From Hansfordia pulvinata (Eukaryota; Ascomycota; Sordariomycetes; Xylariales), in assembly GCA_006538405.1 (NCBI GenBank), contig BJKQ01000009.1:2481565-2545564 (forward strand): a stretch of DNA of 64,000 nucleotides, in the 5' to 3' direction. The notes below the pieces were generated by a model, which worked only from the letters and a program-made list of their open reading frames with translations, had not been told where the DNA came from and searched no databases. Below are positions 36,485 to 47,999 of this stretch, one piece after another. Within the stretch, counting starts at the first letter, position 1. Each line of letters starts with the position of its first letter. The position numbers and the translations under genes were made by a program.

Positions 36485-38546
36485 GCCGACGACAGGGGGA
36501 GGAGGGGGCTCTCCCCCTCATGAAGCCACAACATCGGCTGGGAGGCCATGGTGTTAGCGGTGGTCACGGTCGTGGTGCTGGCGGTGGCGATCGAGCTGAG
36601 AGCTGGGTCGCGGCTGTGTGGGGGAGTCGGGCCGATGGATTCGACGAAGGGTCGAGAGCTGTCATGTCATGTCGTCAGGGAGATTTGTACAGGCAGGAAG
36701 CTCTGACAGCGCATGTCATGACATGAGTGCCGGCTAACAGCTGTGGATGCGATGGCGGTGCCAGTGTGGACAGTGGGTAATGAGGTTGAGGTCGAGGTCA
36801 AGACTGACTGAACTGGGTCTGGGGAATTTCAGCGATTGGCCGGAAACGACGATGGCTCCGCCGGTCTAGCAGACACAGGGCCGACTTCCACTTTGCAAAA
36901 CGCGCCTTCCGTTGCGATGCGGCGGCACAAGCGTCGCGCGACTGCCCCGAGCGGAGGATACCTTAGGATGCAGAGGCTCTGAAGGGGCATAGGTTGGATG
37001 GCCACTAGGTCGGTAGCTGAGAGCTGGAGGAGGGTCGACTGGAGGCTGCCCACCTAGAGACCGCGCCCCGCCCCCAGAGCCCCCAGAGCCCCGCCCTCCC
37101 CGCGGTAGTTGATGGCCTACCCCCACTGAAAGAAGGCCCGGCTCAGTGGACTCGGCCACTCTCCTGGCGCGGGCTGCGGGGTAGTGCAGCCCCGAGGTGG
37201 CAGACTGGGCCCGCCCGTCCCTTATCCGGTCCGACCGGGGGGTACGCCAGCCGAGCCCGCCCTCACCGAGGGCTCCCATCCATGCCTGGGTGATATCCTG
37301 ACAGCCGCCAATGCATGGAGCACATCGGATCGATGTGTCTCACGGACGCGGCGAGATCCCACCTGGTCCGCGCTACTCGTTTGTCAGTGAACGCGCTCCA
37401 TCTCCTATGAGCAGTCAGCATGCCCCACCGCGCCCGCCAAGTCTGTCTCCACGAACCGGCGGTTGTCTGTCGCTGCACACCCTTTCCCACGGCGACTCTC
37501 GGCGCACAGCTATTCTAGTGTCGGTCGTATCGCGGACATGAAGGGCTTTGCGCCAGTTGATCGAGCCTCATAGCTCGAGACTCGACGCCCAGAGCGGCAG
37601 AATCAGGCGGCTATCACTCGACGGCGCCGCCTTACCGCCCAACAACGCCTTTATTCTCGCGGCAACATGTTCTCAGGTGCAGAGAACCTTTGTTGGCTTG
37701 CCCATTGATCATATCTCCGCGGACAAGTTGCGTTTGGTAATAGACACCTCAACAGTCAAGTCTTCGCTGCGAGATTAAGGTCGAGGCCGTCGCGCATTCA
37801 GACGCGTGTAGTATGTTGCACGCGTTTTGACAGATATGGGCATGCGTTTTGAGCGAACACGGACCTTTGCTCTGAGTCTCCTGAGGTAGCTGTCTGGCCT
37901 GAAATACTTGATCTGAAGTCCACAAATCGCTTCAGAATGCCCTCGATGCTGACGGCACGTGGGTGAAGCAGAATACGCACCAAGAACACTGCTCGTACAG
38001 CGCGGTCTTTACGGATCAACATCGACCAGTATATCGAGAAGGGACAGAAGCTATCGAGTTCGGAAAATCGTAATTCAATGAAGAGTTATATACACCGTCT
38101 TCAGTATCTTATCCATAGCGACCTGAATTACATGTAGAGGCCTGCGACTGGCTCATGTTAAGCTGGTCGCTGTCTGACACATGCATGCTGTTACGAGTAC
38201 ATGTATGTAGCACTGTGGACCGGATTGAACCTCAGGTTGGCTTTGTGCACCGCCGATGCACATTTCTAGATACGGAGGTACATGCACAACTACCAGACCC
38301 ACCCAAGCTTGCGACTTGTGCGCTTATGCAACTCTCCCACGTCAAGGTCCCACGACGCGCAGCTTCATGCTTCTATTATCTTCGACTTGCCTACCCGTCA
38401 TTCGTCATCGCCGACACAGAACCACATACCAACACTGGCTGTCGCGCACGTCTCTCAAGCCTCCCAAACAACACCAAACACCTGAGCCAGCTCCGACGCA
38501 TCGATCGTACATATTTGCGTCGCATCACCACATACAACCCGCCGAC
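36485..38546. other. Divergent intergenic between GH31 and YTH1
   Basis: This holds both promoters. Short frames only, and one octamer (38192-38199). No gene or RNA recognised. Confidence 0.4.
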
Positions 38547-39374
38547 ATGGCGACAACAGCCGCCGCCTCCGGCGCCCCCTCCGCCCACGACCTGGCCCAG
38601 CAGATCCTCTCCCACAAGGCGCCCTCCTACAGCTTCAACTTCTCTCCTTTCCTCCGCGATACCTACGGCCACGGCCTCGCGCCCAACCGCCCCGTATGCA
38701 AGCACTTCCTCGCCGGCCACTGCCCGCAGGGCACCCTGTGCCCCGACCGCCACGACGCCTCGGCCTCGGCCGCCGCCGCCGGCAGCGCCAACGCCTCCTA
38801 CAACAGCCTCGTCTGCAAGCACTGGCTGCGCGCTCTGTGCAAGAAGGGCGAGAGCTGCGAGTTCCTGCACGAGTACAACCTGCGCAAGATGCCCGAGTGC
38901 AACTTCTTCGTCCGCAACGGCTACTGCTCCAACGGCGACGAGTGCCTCTACCTCCACATCGACCCCCAGAGCAAGCTCCCGCCCTGCCCGCACTACGAGC
39001 GCGGCTTCTGCCCCCTCGGCCCGAACTGCAGCAAGAAGCACGTCCGCCGGCGCCTGTGCCCCTACTACCTCGCCGGCTTCTGCCCTGACGGGCGCGAGTG
39101 CCTCGAGGGCACCCACCCCCGATTCCCCGACAAGCTCGAGCCTCCCATCGCGAAGAGCGAGGCTGCCGCACGCGAGGAGCAGGCCCGCCGCGAAGAGGCC
39201 GCCCTGGCTGCCGCCAGCGGTAAAACGTTGGACGACGACCCTAGGGAGTTCGGCGGGAGGATGGACAGAGACGGCGGGCGCGGCGGGCGGGGAGACCGCT
39301 TCGGTGGCGGCAGGGGCGGTCGCTGGCGCGGCAGAGGCGATCGCAAATTTAGAGGGGGCAGAGGTCATCACTGA
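38547..39374 (+). CDS. YTH1: YTH1 / CPSF30, mRNA 3'-end processing zinc-finger protein
   Basis: Intronless, 275 aa. Five CCCH zinc fingers are visible at about residues 51-69, 90-108, 118-137, 147-165 and 171-190, the standard number and arrangement of CPSF30/YTH1. They are followed by a Glu/Ala-rich helix and an Arg-Gly-Gly-rich tail (about 230-275). YTH1 is the RNA-binding subunit of the cleavage and polyadenylation factor and recognises the poly(A) signal region in the nucleus. The start MATTAAASGAPSAHDLAQ was chosen as the first ATG giving the known N-terminus; the in-frame sequence upstream has no conserved content. No damage seen. Confidence 0.94.
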   Translation: MATTAAASGAPSAHDLAQQILSHKAPSYSFNFSPFLRDTYGHGLAPNRPVCKHFLAGHCPQGTLCPDRHDASASAAAAGSANASYNSLVCKHWLRALCKKGESCEFLHEYNLRKMPECNFFVRNGYCSNGDECLYLHIDPQSKLPPCPHYERGFCPLGPNCSKKHVRRRLCPYYLAGFCPDGRECLEGTHPRFPDKLEPPIAKSEAAAREEQARREEAALAAASGKTLDDDPREFGGRMDRDGGRGGRGDRFGGGRGGRWRGRGDRKFRGGRGHH

Positions 39375-40402
39375 GAGTCTAGTTGCGATGGAACTTGTCA
39401 CTCGACGATTGCAGGGGGAGCTGCCGCGCCGAATCCCTTTTGACTGCGCGGTCACTCGAAGAGATGGAACATACGTGCAGACACAGGAGCTTTGACGCCC
39501 GCCCGGCAAAGCTCGGCTGCTCGATGGGCTGTCTACGCAGTGTTCGCCTTCAAGGGTGTGACAGCCTTGGTCCGGTCCATACACACCTGAGTTGACACAA
39601 CACAGAACTGGCCGCGGGACGTATCTTTGAAAGCGGGAACCCACATTGAGGCCCGTTCACACCCACAGGAGAGCCTGACATCCTCATCGGGTCTCACACA
39701 GCAATGCTTCGTTGCAAAACCAGTCGCGAGGTTGAGAAAATCGCGAGAAGAGACGCAAAATGTCCATTTGGACAGTGTTGCCTTGTTCCGATAGGTAGAG
39801 AGAAGACGAAAGGACTGCGGAGGTGGAGATACCCAAGAATATTTAATGGATTGATGGAAGTAGTCACTCTGCACTATATGTTTACTATCTGGCTCAAGCT
39901 ATCGAGAGACGAATGAAAACAGCAGACTGGCCTGATGTCGCCAATTTTCAAAGCTCAACGACTCAGCTCGCGACTCAAGTAATAGGCCCCAAGGAGGTTT
40001 GGTCTTTAAATGTGATGAAACTTGTTGTGCTGTGCTAGGAAGAGATTCATGACTTGAGAAACAGGGGGGCATCTACTCGTGGTATTCCGTGTGGCACACG
40101 CTCCCGCCTTCGAACCCACATAAGTACCTTGGAGAATCCCCGGTAGAAAATCGGGGCAAGAGATAATAAAAACCTGACAGAGGGTTTCTTTTCCGTCTTG
40201 AATGAAGCATTGTATTCGGATATCCTGAGATCCTCAATTCGAGGCCCATGCAACAGTCTTGGGTGCAACCTTGCGCCTGAATGATTGATTGTCGTACAAG
40301 GGCCCTCTCGACCGCCCTTATGCGGAAAGAGATGAGTTCTCTTGTTTCGCTGCAGGGCCTTCTGGGCCTCCTGAAACCTCTAAAGGGCCACGCTCTGAGG
40401 AC
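39375..40402. other. Convergent intergenic between YTH1 and the zinc-finger gene
   Basis: 3' flanks of two converging genes. Composition is more AT-rich than the genes. Nothing recognised. Confidence 0.4.
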
Positions 40403-41569
40403 CTAGCGACCACACCTGTCGTTGTCGAGGTGGGAGAGCATGGTTTCAGCATTATCCGAGGTGAGCCCGCAGCCGCAGACGAATCTCCCGGCGGGCGCCT
40501 CGTGCTTAGGGCACTGGCGCAAGTGGCGCTTGAAGTTATCCTTGCGGCCAATGATCTTGCGCCCGCAGGCGCAGAAGAAGGGGCGTTTTTCGCTGTGCTT
40601 CGTGTCGATGTGCCTCAAAAGGTCTTTCTGCGTTGAGAAGGTTACGGGCGCGGTAGCGCCGGCGGCAGCGCATAAGGTGCACTCCCAGAGCCGCGGGTGC
40701 TGCTGCTGCTGCGAGAGGCCGTCCCGCAACTCATCGCTAATTTGGCCCCATGACGAGATTGGAGCGGCCGGAAGGGAGTGGCTGTTCTCGTCAAGCACAC
40801 GCCAGCGTTGGGCTGGCTTGCCGCTGCCGTCGCTGGTTAAGCACCGAAGTTTCGCTTTCCGGACCTCAACGTCTTGCGTGCGGTCCTCCGAGATGGTTCG
40901 CTTGACAGGGGTATTCGTAGTCTTGGGGAAGATTTTGCAGGGGCGACTGCCTAGCCGCAGGTCAATATGCGAAGCAGGGCCGGGCCCGGGAGTGCCCGGC
41001 GCAACCTTGGAGCCAGAAGTGGCCCTTGTATCTCGAGCTTTGGCAGAAGCGCGATGCGGAGTCGTGGCGCTCTCCCGGTCCGGAGCTGCGCTGCGTGATG
41101 TTTGTTCTTCGTAATAGCGATTCCGTAAGAGTCCACCGCCTGGCATGGTGCCCCGGGTCTCAAACGTCGACCACGGTTCTTCAGGGAGCTCGATCGCAAT
41201 GCCGTCGTCTGCACCAAGATAGTTTGAATGACTCTCGACGTGATACTTCTGCATGTCGTCAAACGGGCCCCAAATCGAGGTTGGCGCTTCGTCGCTTTCC
41301 GTGGTGCCATTCCTGCGAGTCCAAGCACTGTCGCCTGCAGCCCGAGGAATGTAGTGCGCAGAAGTAGCCGTCTCTGAGTGCATGATGTTTTGTGTGGGAG
41401 CCTCGTCTCGATATCGATTGTTGAAGAGGGCGTGGTGTCGTGAGCCCCGTCGGCGGCTGAGGGAGGCAGCTGGTTGGCGCTGCTGTGGCATCCCCGGTAA
41501 GCCCCCGAGCCTCTGGGCCCTGAGCTCGCGGTATGGGTGCGCCATGGCAGTGTTTCTTGAGCGCTCCAT
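40403..41569 (-). CDS. C2H2-like zinc-finger protein, function unknown
   Basis: Intronless, 388 aa, starting MERSRNTAMAHPYRELRAQ. The first ~270 aa are low in conserved features and probably disordered. Near the C-terminus three zinc-binding units follow one another: CTLC...HIDTKH (about 300-325), FFCACGRKIIGRKDNFKRHL with a terminal Cys instead of His, and FVCGCGLTSDNAETMLSHL ending near CGR. This layout of one ordinary and two atypical fingers is common in orphan fungal transcription-factor-like proteins. A Gln run precedes the fingers (GLSQQQQHPRLWE). It is probably nuclear; targets cannot be inferred. Confidence 0.8.
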   Translation of the reverse strand: MERSRNTAMAHPYRELRAQRLGGLPGMPQQRQPAASLSRRRGSRHHALFNNRYRDEAPTQNIMHSETATSAHYIPRAAGDSAWTRRNGTTESDEAPTSIWGPFDDMQKYHVESHSNYLGADDGIAIELPEEPWSTFETRGTMPGGGLLRNRYYEEQTSRSAAPDRESATTPHRASAKARDTRATSGSKVAPGTPGPGPASHIDLRLGSRPCKIFPKTTNTPVKRTISEDRTQDVEVRKAKLRCLTSDGSGKPAQRWRVLDENSHSLPAAPISSWGQISDELRDGLSQQQQHPRLWECTLCAAAGATAPVTFSTQKDLLRHIDTKHSEKRPFFCACGRKIIGRKDNFKRHLRQCPKHEAPAGRFVCGCGLTSDNAETMLSHLDNDRCGR

Positions 41570-42016
41570 CGCGGCACGATGGCGAGTCTCCCTTTCGAGG
41601 AGGCCTGGCTTCGGTCTTGAAAGTCAAGGATCGGGTTTTCGGGAGACAGGAGTTGGGTTGCTTCTGGGTTTAGAGCCCTGATGAATGAATTTGCATCATG
41701 AGGCTTTGGAGGCGTGCGATGACTTGGCTGCAGTCTGGAAAGGGCTGCAGACTGATCGAGCCAACCATGGGCCTCAACGCAGCATAGCCCCCCTGCACAC
41801 TATCAGCCATTCATCTTGCGACTATACCGCCCAGCACAGCCTTGTTGACGCAGCGTTGCGGCTGTGAGCGCGTACTTGGTTTCCCCTCACGGCCTCGCGG
41901 GACCTCAGCCAGGATATGCAGCAACCCCCATCGTTCGCAAGCTCACAAGTTCGCTACACGTTCCAGCACCAGACCCAGACAATTGAGTCTTCAGAACTGT
42001 CACACAAAAGTAAGGT
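41570..42016. other. Divergent promoter region, zinc-finger gene and AAA+ ATPase
   Basis: About 450 bp shared by two divergent genes. No distinct element recognised. Confidence 0.4.
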
Positions 42017-44517
42017 ATGCAGTCGACGAAGCGCCCGCATGGCGGCGCGGAACGACCGCAGACGGCCTTCAGCACGTTCAAGAGGCGCCGCGTCGACCCG
42101 AACAACGACGACGACGACAAGACGGGCCTCGCGTCGCTGCTGCTGCACCAGGTCAACTGCGCGGCCAAGGCGGCGGGCCACGAGAGCCACGCCGAGGCCA
42201 AGCTGTACCTCGACCCGCCGCGGCTGTTCGCGGGGGACTGCAAGGCGAGCGAGATGCGCGGCCGGCAGCCCGTGCCCGAGAGCCTGGAGGAGTACATCCG
42301 GGCCAACCCGGGCGTCGCCGTCGCGGTGGTCCGGTCCTACGACTGCGAGCAGTACTGCGAGTCCATCGAGGACGACTTCGTCCAGCTGCCGCTGCCGGGC
42401 AACATCGCCAACGAGGCCTCCGTCCTGCCCTACTTCCAGCAGCTCGAGGGCGCCGACGGGAGGGCGCCCCGGGCGTCCCGGGAGACCATCCACATGACGC
42501 TGGCCCTGCGCGAGGCCATGGAGAGGCTGGACGCGTTCGAGCCGTCCATGATGCCGGGCTGGAAGTCGGCGCTGGTGTCCCCGTACCTCCAGCTCTACCA
42601 CGTGCGGGCCCGCATCCGCCAGGCCGCCCGCGAGGCCTTCGACGGCGACGACCCGCGCGGGGCCCACGTGGGCCTGCTGCTGGACTTTGTGGAGGAGCAC
42701 GAGGGGCCGGGCTACGAGGAGGCGCACTCGCGCTTCGAGCAAGGGGTCGTGCCCTGGCAGCACTTCAGCAAGCTGTACCGCCCCGGCGACGTGGTCGTCA
42801 CCCACGAGGACGGGGAGCCCGTGGCGTTCTGCGTCTCGAGCTACCCGCGGGTCGACGAGGAGAGCGGGGAGCTCGAGCTCAAGTGCTTCAACTGGGGGTT
42901 CGACGGCCACTTCCGCCGGCAGGAGAAGGACATGACCGTGGCCTGGCCGCGGGCCGCGGACGGGTCGGCCCTGCTGCTGGACCTGGCCGCCCAGCCGCTG
43001 CGCTTCGACCGGACGGGCCAGATGGAGCAGCACCTCCGCTCCCGGGGCGAGATGTTCTGGTCGTGCCGCAGGCGGCGGCTGGTGACCTACACGGCCTCCG
43101 CTGCGCCCTTTGAGATCCGGGTGGTAAGTCACCTCCTATGCCCGTGTGATGCGAAGTCAGAGGATGCTGACGCCCAGTGTACCATCGATAGTCTGCCCCG
43201 CGATACATGATCGATACCATCATGTATCACGAGATACACGACCGCAGCAACCCGGCCGACAACTCGAGCGGGGAGCCCAAGGCGAGAGTCGACGAGGAGA
43301 TCGAGCGGCAAATGGGGTCAGAGACGCTGCCCGAGGGGCCCTTTGTCTATCTCCTGCCGCCTAGGATCCTGGGCTTTACGATGCACGACAAGAAATGGCG
43401 TACGTCTCCTCGCCAGCAAAGTCACTTGGATAGTTATTGCTGACTTCTCCCCCAAAGGCCCGCTGCTGGTCAAGAACATCTCGCCAGTGTCGTGGAACAA
43501 GCGAGCCTTCAGCCAGCTGGTGCTCAGCCCGCAGAAGAAGGAGCTCATCGAGGCCATGGTGCGGACGCACGTGTCGTCTAACATGTCGACCGACGTCATC
43601 AGCGGCAAGGGCAACGGGCTGATCGTGCTGCTGCACGGCGGCCCGGGCACCGGCAAGACGCTCACGGCCGAGAGCGTGGCGGAGCTGGCCGAGAGGCCGC
43701 TGTACCGGGTCACCTGCGGAGACATTGGCACCGACGCCGAGAACGTCGAGTCGTACCTCGAGAGCGTCCTGTACATTGGCAGCGCGTGGAAAGCAGGTGA
43801 GCCACGCCCGGGCTGCTGATGAAGCGTCTCTTCTCCCGTGCGAGCGAACAGACAGATCTAACCCCCCGTGTCTAGTCGTTCTTCTCGACGAGAGCGACGT
43901 GTTCCTCGAGGAGCGCGAAAAGGCCGACCTCGAACGCAACGCGCTGGTCTCCGTCTTCTTGAGAGTCCTCGAGTACTACGAGGGCATTCTGATCCTGACT
44001 TCCAACCGGGGTGAGGCCATCCGCGAGAATCTTTTGAGTCTTGTTGTTGAAAGCTTCCCATTGCTAACACCCAGACAAAGTCGGCACGTTCGACGAGGCC
44101 TTCAAGTCGCGCGTGCAGCTGGCCCTCCACTACCCGCCGCTGGACCGCAAGGGCCGGGCCGAGATCTGGAGCAACTTCTTCAGCACGATGAAGCGGGAGC
44201 AGGAGTGCCGCCAGAGCGACGGCGTCGCCGGCCTCAACGGGGACAAGCCCGCGCTCCTGGCGGCGGGCGAGACGATCGACGCGCAGGAGCTCGAGGACAA
44301 GGTGGACTCGCTGGCGCGCAAGGAGCTCAACGGGCGCCAGATCCGCAACGCCATCACCACGGCCCGCCAGCTCGCGCGCTTCAAGAACAGGCCCCTGGGC
44401 TACGCCCACCTCGAGCAGACCATCAGCATCTCGGACGAGTTCGAGGACTACATCGAGCGCACGCACGGGCACAAGAACGTCGAGTACGTGCAGAACGCCG
44501 GCACCAGGCTGGAGTAA
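42017..44517 (+). CDS. AAA+ ATPase of the fungal DUF7025-AAA family
   Basis: Five exons (42017-43123, 43192-43399, 43458-43796, 43876-44010, 44075-44517), 743 aa, all phases consistent and no frame damage. The N-terminal ~440 aa correspond to the DUF7025-type region (PGDVVVTHEDGEPVAF, RYMIDTIMYHEIH, LLPPRILGFTMHDKKW). The AAA+ core has Walker A GGPGTGKT at residues 499-506, Walker B VVLLDESD near 552-559, sensor-1 ILTSNR and the arginine-finger segment FDEAFKSRV. The lid helix is GRQIRNAITTARQLA. These proteins are numerous in Pezizomycotina and largely uncharacterised; an unfolding or remodelling role is inferred only from the fold. It converges on the DUF7708 gene with 124 bp between the coding ends, and a decayed relative lies at 50-52 kb. 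Confidence 0.88.
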
Positions 44518-44641
44518 TTTTGAGGGGGGGGGGAGTGGGAGTGAAAGTGCAAGGGTGGTCTCTCATACAGTCTAGTAACTCTCTATATACATCTCCTTGT
44601 AATACAACATCACAACTGCACTCGAAACTCTCGCGGGTTGA

Positions 44642-46450
44642 CTACCTCATCAACGCCCCACGCAGGCCCGTCCGCGCCCCAGGCCTCCGGCGGCGCGGCG
44701 GCACCGGTGCTTCCCGGGTGATGACCAGGGTCCGCGAGTCCTTCTGGAAGGCGCAGGCCGGCCACTCGGCCCCGTAGTTGACGACCAGCAGCTTGATCGT
44801 GGCTCCCATGCCGTGGACGCGCGCGGCCAGGGACTGCAGGGTCCGCATGAGCCGGAGCTCCTCCTCCTCGTCCTCCCGCCAGACGTCCTCGGCCTCGACG
44901 ACGACGAAGCACGCGCCGAGCTGCTGCAGGAGCGTGCAGAACAGCTGGAGCCACTCCTCCTCGGTGTGGGAGGCGTGCAGCTTGGCCATGGAGAAGTTGG
45001 CCGGGTTGGAGGTGACGACGTCCGGGTTGAGCTTGAGGGTCTGGAACACGAGGCTCTTGAGGACCTCGCACGCGGACACGCCGCCGCCGCCACCACCACC
45101 GCCGCCGTCTTCGTCGTCGTCCTGCTGGTACTTCATGGCGAAGCTGGTGCTCGAGAGGTGCCAGACGATCCTCTGGGCGCGCGGCAGGACGATGCCGATC
45201 AGCTCCGTGGCGATCTCCTTGGCCCGGGCCCGGGCGCGCGGCTGCGTCTGCAGCACCAGGACCGACGACTCGGTCGCCGACATCCACTGGCCGAGGCGCT
45301 GGACCAGGCCGGCGGCCTCGGGGCTCTGGCGGCCCCTCCAGGGCGAGGACCGGCGCACCAGCGACTTGTGCTTCCGCAGGGCCTCGTCCGGGCAGCGCCT
45401 CGGCTTGAGGGCGCCGAGGACGTGATCGAGGTGCATGTCGACGATGCGCGGCTTCATGTCCGCGACGTTCAAGTGGACCTCTTCCAGCCGGGCACTGCTT
45501 CCTTGGGCCGGTGTCAGTACGAAGGGGGGAGAAAGAGAAAACATGGTGATGATGTGAAGTGGTATGACGACTCACCTGTGACCAGCTCGAGGACCTTGCC
45601 GACCGTGGCCGAGAGGTCGGCTTGCGACTTGGAGAACTGCAGCTGCATCTCGTGCAGCTTGGACCCGCGATCCTCGGCCCGCTTGCTCTCGCTGTGGAGG
45701 AGGACGTTGACCTCGCGCAGCTCGACCCTCGAGGCGAGGCTCGACACGCTGTCGATGGTCTCGGCGCAGGACCGGATCTGCTCGACCGTGTCCCGGTAGC
45801 CCAGCTCGAACGGCTTCCACATGGCCCGGAAGACGCGGCCCGCAGGGCCCATGGTGTACCACTTGACTGCGTGCTGCAGGAACAGGATGACGTGGGCGTA
45901 GAGGCTTGCCACGGCGTCGCGCATCTCGTCCGTCCGGTACAGCGCGGCGCTGACGCGGGTCCGGGGCAGCACGTCGGCGATCAGCTGCAGCGCCTTGGAG
46001 AACTCCTTGACGAGGTTGGCGTGGCTCATGATTCCCTTTGCAGGAAAAGAGAAAAGAGTCAGTCCGGGAAAAGATCCGGATGAGTCAGGGGAGAGGCGGC
46101 CCTTACCATGAGGATGAACTTGGTCATCCCCACGCGAGAGACAGGTATTCCGGGTGGTGCTGCGACAGCGCGTCCATGACGCCGCCGTAGTGGAGGATCC
46201 TGCTGGACAGCCCGCGCACCCACCCCTTGACGTTGAACTTGCCGTGGTGCGACGACTCGTTGTACCGCGTCTCGACCTCCTTGGCCGTGTCGAGGAGGTC
46301 ATCCAGCGACGTCTTCTCCGCTGCTTGCAGCCACTCCCGCCCGCCGGCGTCGTGGCCCAGCTCCTTCTCGAGAAAGGCGACCGCTTGCGCATAGCTCTCG
46401 GCCGCAATGTCTCTGTTGGACAGGGACAGGTCCGTGGAGAAACCGGCCAT
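44642..46450 (-). CDS. DUF7708 protein with degenerate NTPase-like C-terminus (apparent 1-nt frameshift)
   Basis: Three exons (46450-46107, 46035-45576, 45501-44642), 554 aa after correction. It starts MAGFSTDLSLSNRDIAAESY. The DUF7708 domain spans about residues 60-260 (HYGGVMDALSQHHPEYLSLAWG, IADVLPRTRVSAALY, LYAHVILFLQHAVKWY, FELGYRDTVEQIRSCAE). In fungi this domain often precedes NACHT or ankyrin modules in NLR-like proteins. Here a ~280-aa C-terminal part instead resembles a P-loop NTPase that has lost its phosphate-binding loop: SSVLVLQTQPRARARAKEIA where Walker A would be, then ACFVVVEAEDV like Walker B and IKLLVVNYG like a sensor strand. A Gly run interrupts it. The frame breaks at the C4 run 46128-46131; one base restores AWG-MTKFILM into the intron donor. 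Confidence 0.8.
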
Positions 46451-47127
46451 GTTTACTGACTAAACGTGGTCCAGCTTGCTTTCTGTCAAGGCAGGACTGG
46501 CAAAGTCCGAGCCAAGCTCAGAGTCGCGGCGGAAGAGGTGTCTCGAAGCGCAGGTGGCGTACAGCTACGAGACGGGTGCGCCGAGCGTGGCAGTGCTCCC
46601 TCGGACACGACGACGACGACCACGTCCCAAGCCGGAGCGACGCAACTGCAGCCATAGAGCCTCGTGAGGGGTAAATCGGACACAACCTCATGGCCTCACA
46701 TCAAGATCCTAGCTAGCGCGCTGCTCAGCCAATGGACGGTCTGGCATGGGCCTGGTCCTCAGAGTCTCTTTGCATCTCATTGGATCACATGCAAGCCCAT
46801 TGCTGACGGATAATGGGGCTGAGAGTGCTGCATCAGAGGCCGGGGCACGATGCGTGCGCAGCAGTCCTCCTCGTCAGTTGCCACTCTCGAGTGAGAAACC
46901 GGCCGCGCGCTCATGATCATCGAGACTCTACCTAGGACTGCGCAGCCCACGCTTGTCAACTCACAACTCGCTCAGCTCGCGCGCTTCAGCTTGGAAGGTT
47001 CCATGATATTGGGCAACAAAGAGGGGAAAACATTGGAAGGCTGGCCGACGACGAACCCCCGCCTTGTTCGATATCGAAGCTGCAATCTCGACCAAGGTAG
47101 CGCAACACGGCGTCGCTGTTCCTTGCC
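46451..47127. other. Upstream region of DUF7708 gene, first copy of a tandem duplication
   Basis: Divergent region between the DUF7708 start and a small plus-strand frame. With the first exon of the DUF7708 gene it forms copy A (about 46330-47400) of a ~1.5 kb tandem duplication whose copy B is about 47880-49070. The match is clearest at GAGCCTCGTGAGGGGTAAAT (copy A, ~46655) against GAGCCTTGTGAGGGGTAAAT (copy B, ~48222). Confidence 0.55.
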
Positions 47128-47397
47128 ATGGAGAGCGGAGCTTCGAACAAAGCACCCAGCAGTATTGTCCGCAAGAAGCATGTCCCATTCAGAAAGACCA
47201 CCCGCGACGGCTTGTCAAGCAACCTTCTGACATCTCGGAAGCGGACCATCTCAGAGGATCTGTCGAGCGTCTCCGCATCGCGGAAGAGCAAGCTGATCTG
47301 CCTTTCCTCGCGGTCTCCTCGTCAAGATGGAGGTGCCGCTGATCCGCCAGAGCGGCTAGGCCGTGCGTCCACGACGGCGGTTTGGATCTGGGGCTGT
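47128..47397 (+). CDS. Possible small protein, copy A (first exon)
   Basis: Open frame starting MESGASNKAPSSIVRKKH, Ser/Arg/Lys-rich, containing KRTISEDL and ending at W-G-C followed by a GTGAGT donor. Copy B has the same block (KRTISEDL then an Arg/Ser-rich stretch) and the same W-x-C/GTGAGT boundary. Between copies this frame is better conserved than the alternative one (about 17 of 29 residues against 12 in the block I aligned by eye), which supports coding. I cannot place a second exon with confidence. Not recognised as any family. It is divergent from the DUF7708 gene, so the two could share a promoter. Confidence 0.3.
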
Positions 47398-47875
47398 GTG
47401 AGTGTGCGGCCCTGCTTTGGCGCAGCGGACGGGCAAGAGCTGATCGTGCACAGCATGAGTGTGACAGAGGGTCAAGAGGCCAGTACATCTACGGATACAC
47501 ACTGAACTGCACCTACTGCAGTCACCGCCACTGTGACGACTGCACTGTGAGCTAGGATCTGGCTGCTCGTTCCAGTGAAGGTTCGCTGACCTGTGTTAGT
47601 ATCGGCAGGTTCTTTCCCAACGCGCCTACTAAGATCGGATTCGTCTGCAACGGCATTACAAGAACAGCAAACGCCCTGGCCAACCTAATCAAACGGTGCT
47701 TACGATTTCTCTTGTTGACTTTTGGCTGATAAAGTACCAATCTATCTGGGCTGGCACATGTAGAGTGATGGAGAGTCAGCAACTTGGACGATATAAAGCA
47801 TTAAGTGAGCGACAACGGCTAAGACTACTTGAGTAAAGATGAAACTCCTTCTGCTGTGTGCCGGACACTGTGTTG
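47398..47875. other. Junction between duplicated copies
   Basis: Sequence between copy A and copy B. It may contain the intron and distal exon of the copy-A small gene. No other gene seen. Confidence 0.3.
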
Positions 47876-47879
47876 CTCA

Positions 47880-47995
47880 CGACCTTGAGCTCCTGTAGCG
47901 TGGTCCAGGTCCTTCTCGAGAAACGCGACCGCTTACGTTTAGGTCTCGGCCACGATGTCTCTATCGGAAAGGGACACATACAAGGGGGTTGCCGT
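47880..47995 (-). pseudogene. Truncated DUF7708 gene fragment (duplicate of the 5' exon)
   Basis: On the minus strand the translation matches the first ~35 residues of the DUF7708 protein next door: SLSDRDIVAET, two stop codons, then AVAFLEKDLDHAT, against SLSNRDIAAESYAQAVAFLEKELGHDA in the intact gene. The rest of the gene is absent. It is a decayed 5' end brought in by the tandem duplication. Confidence 0.75.
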
Positions 47996-47999
47996 CGTG

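Noticed and set aside
36328..36549. Earlier in-frame ATG (36549) for the GH31 gene
   Set aside because: It lies upstream of the TATA box at 36478-36484 and would bury the signal peptide inside the protein.
40085..40130. TTCGAACCC sequence resembling a tRNA T-loop
   Set aside because: No matching acceptor stem, D-loop or anticodon arm could be found around it.
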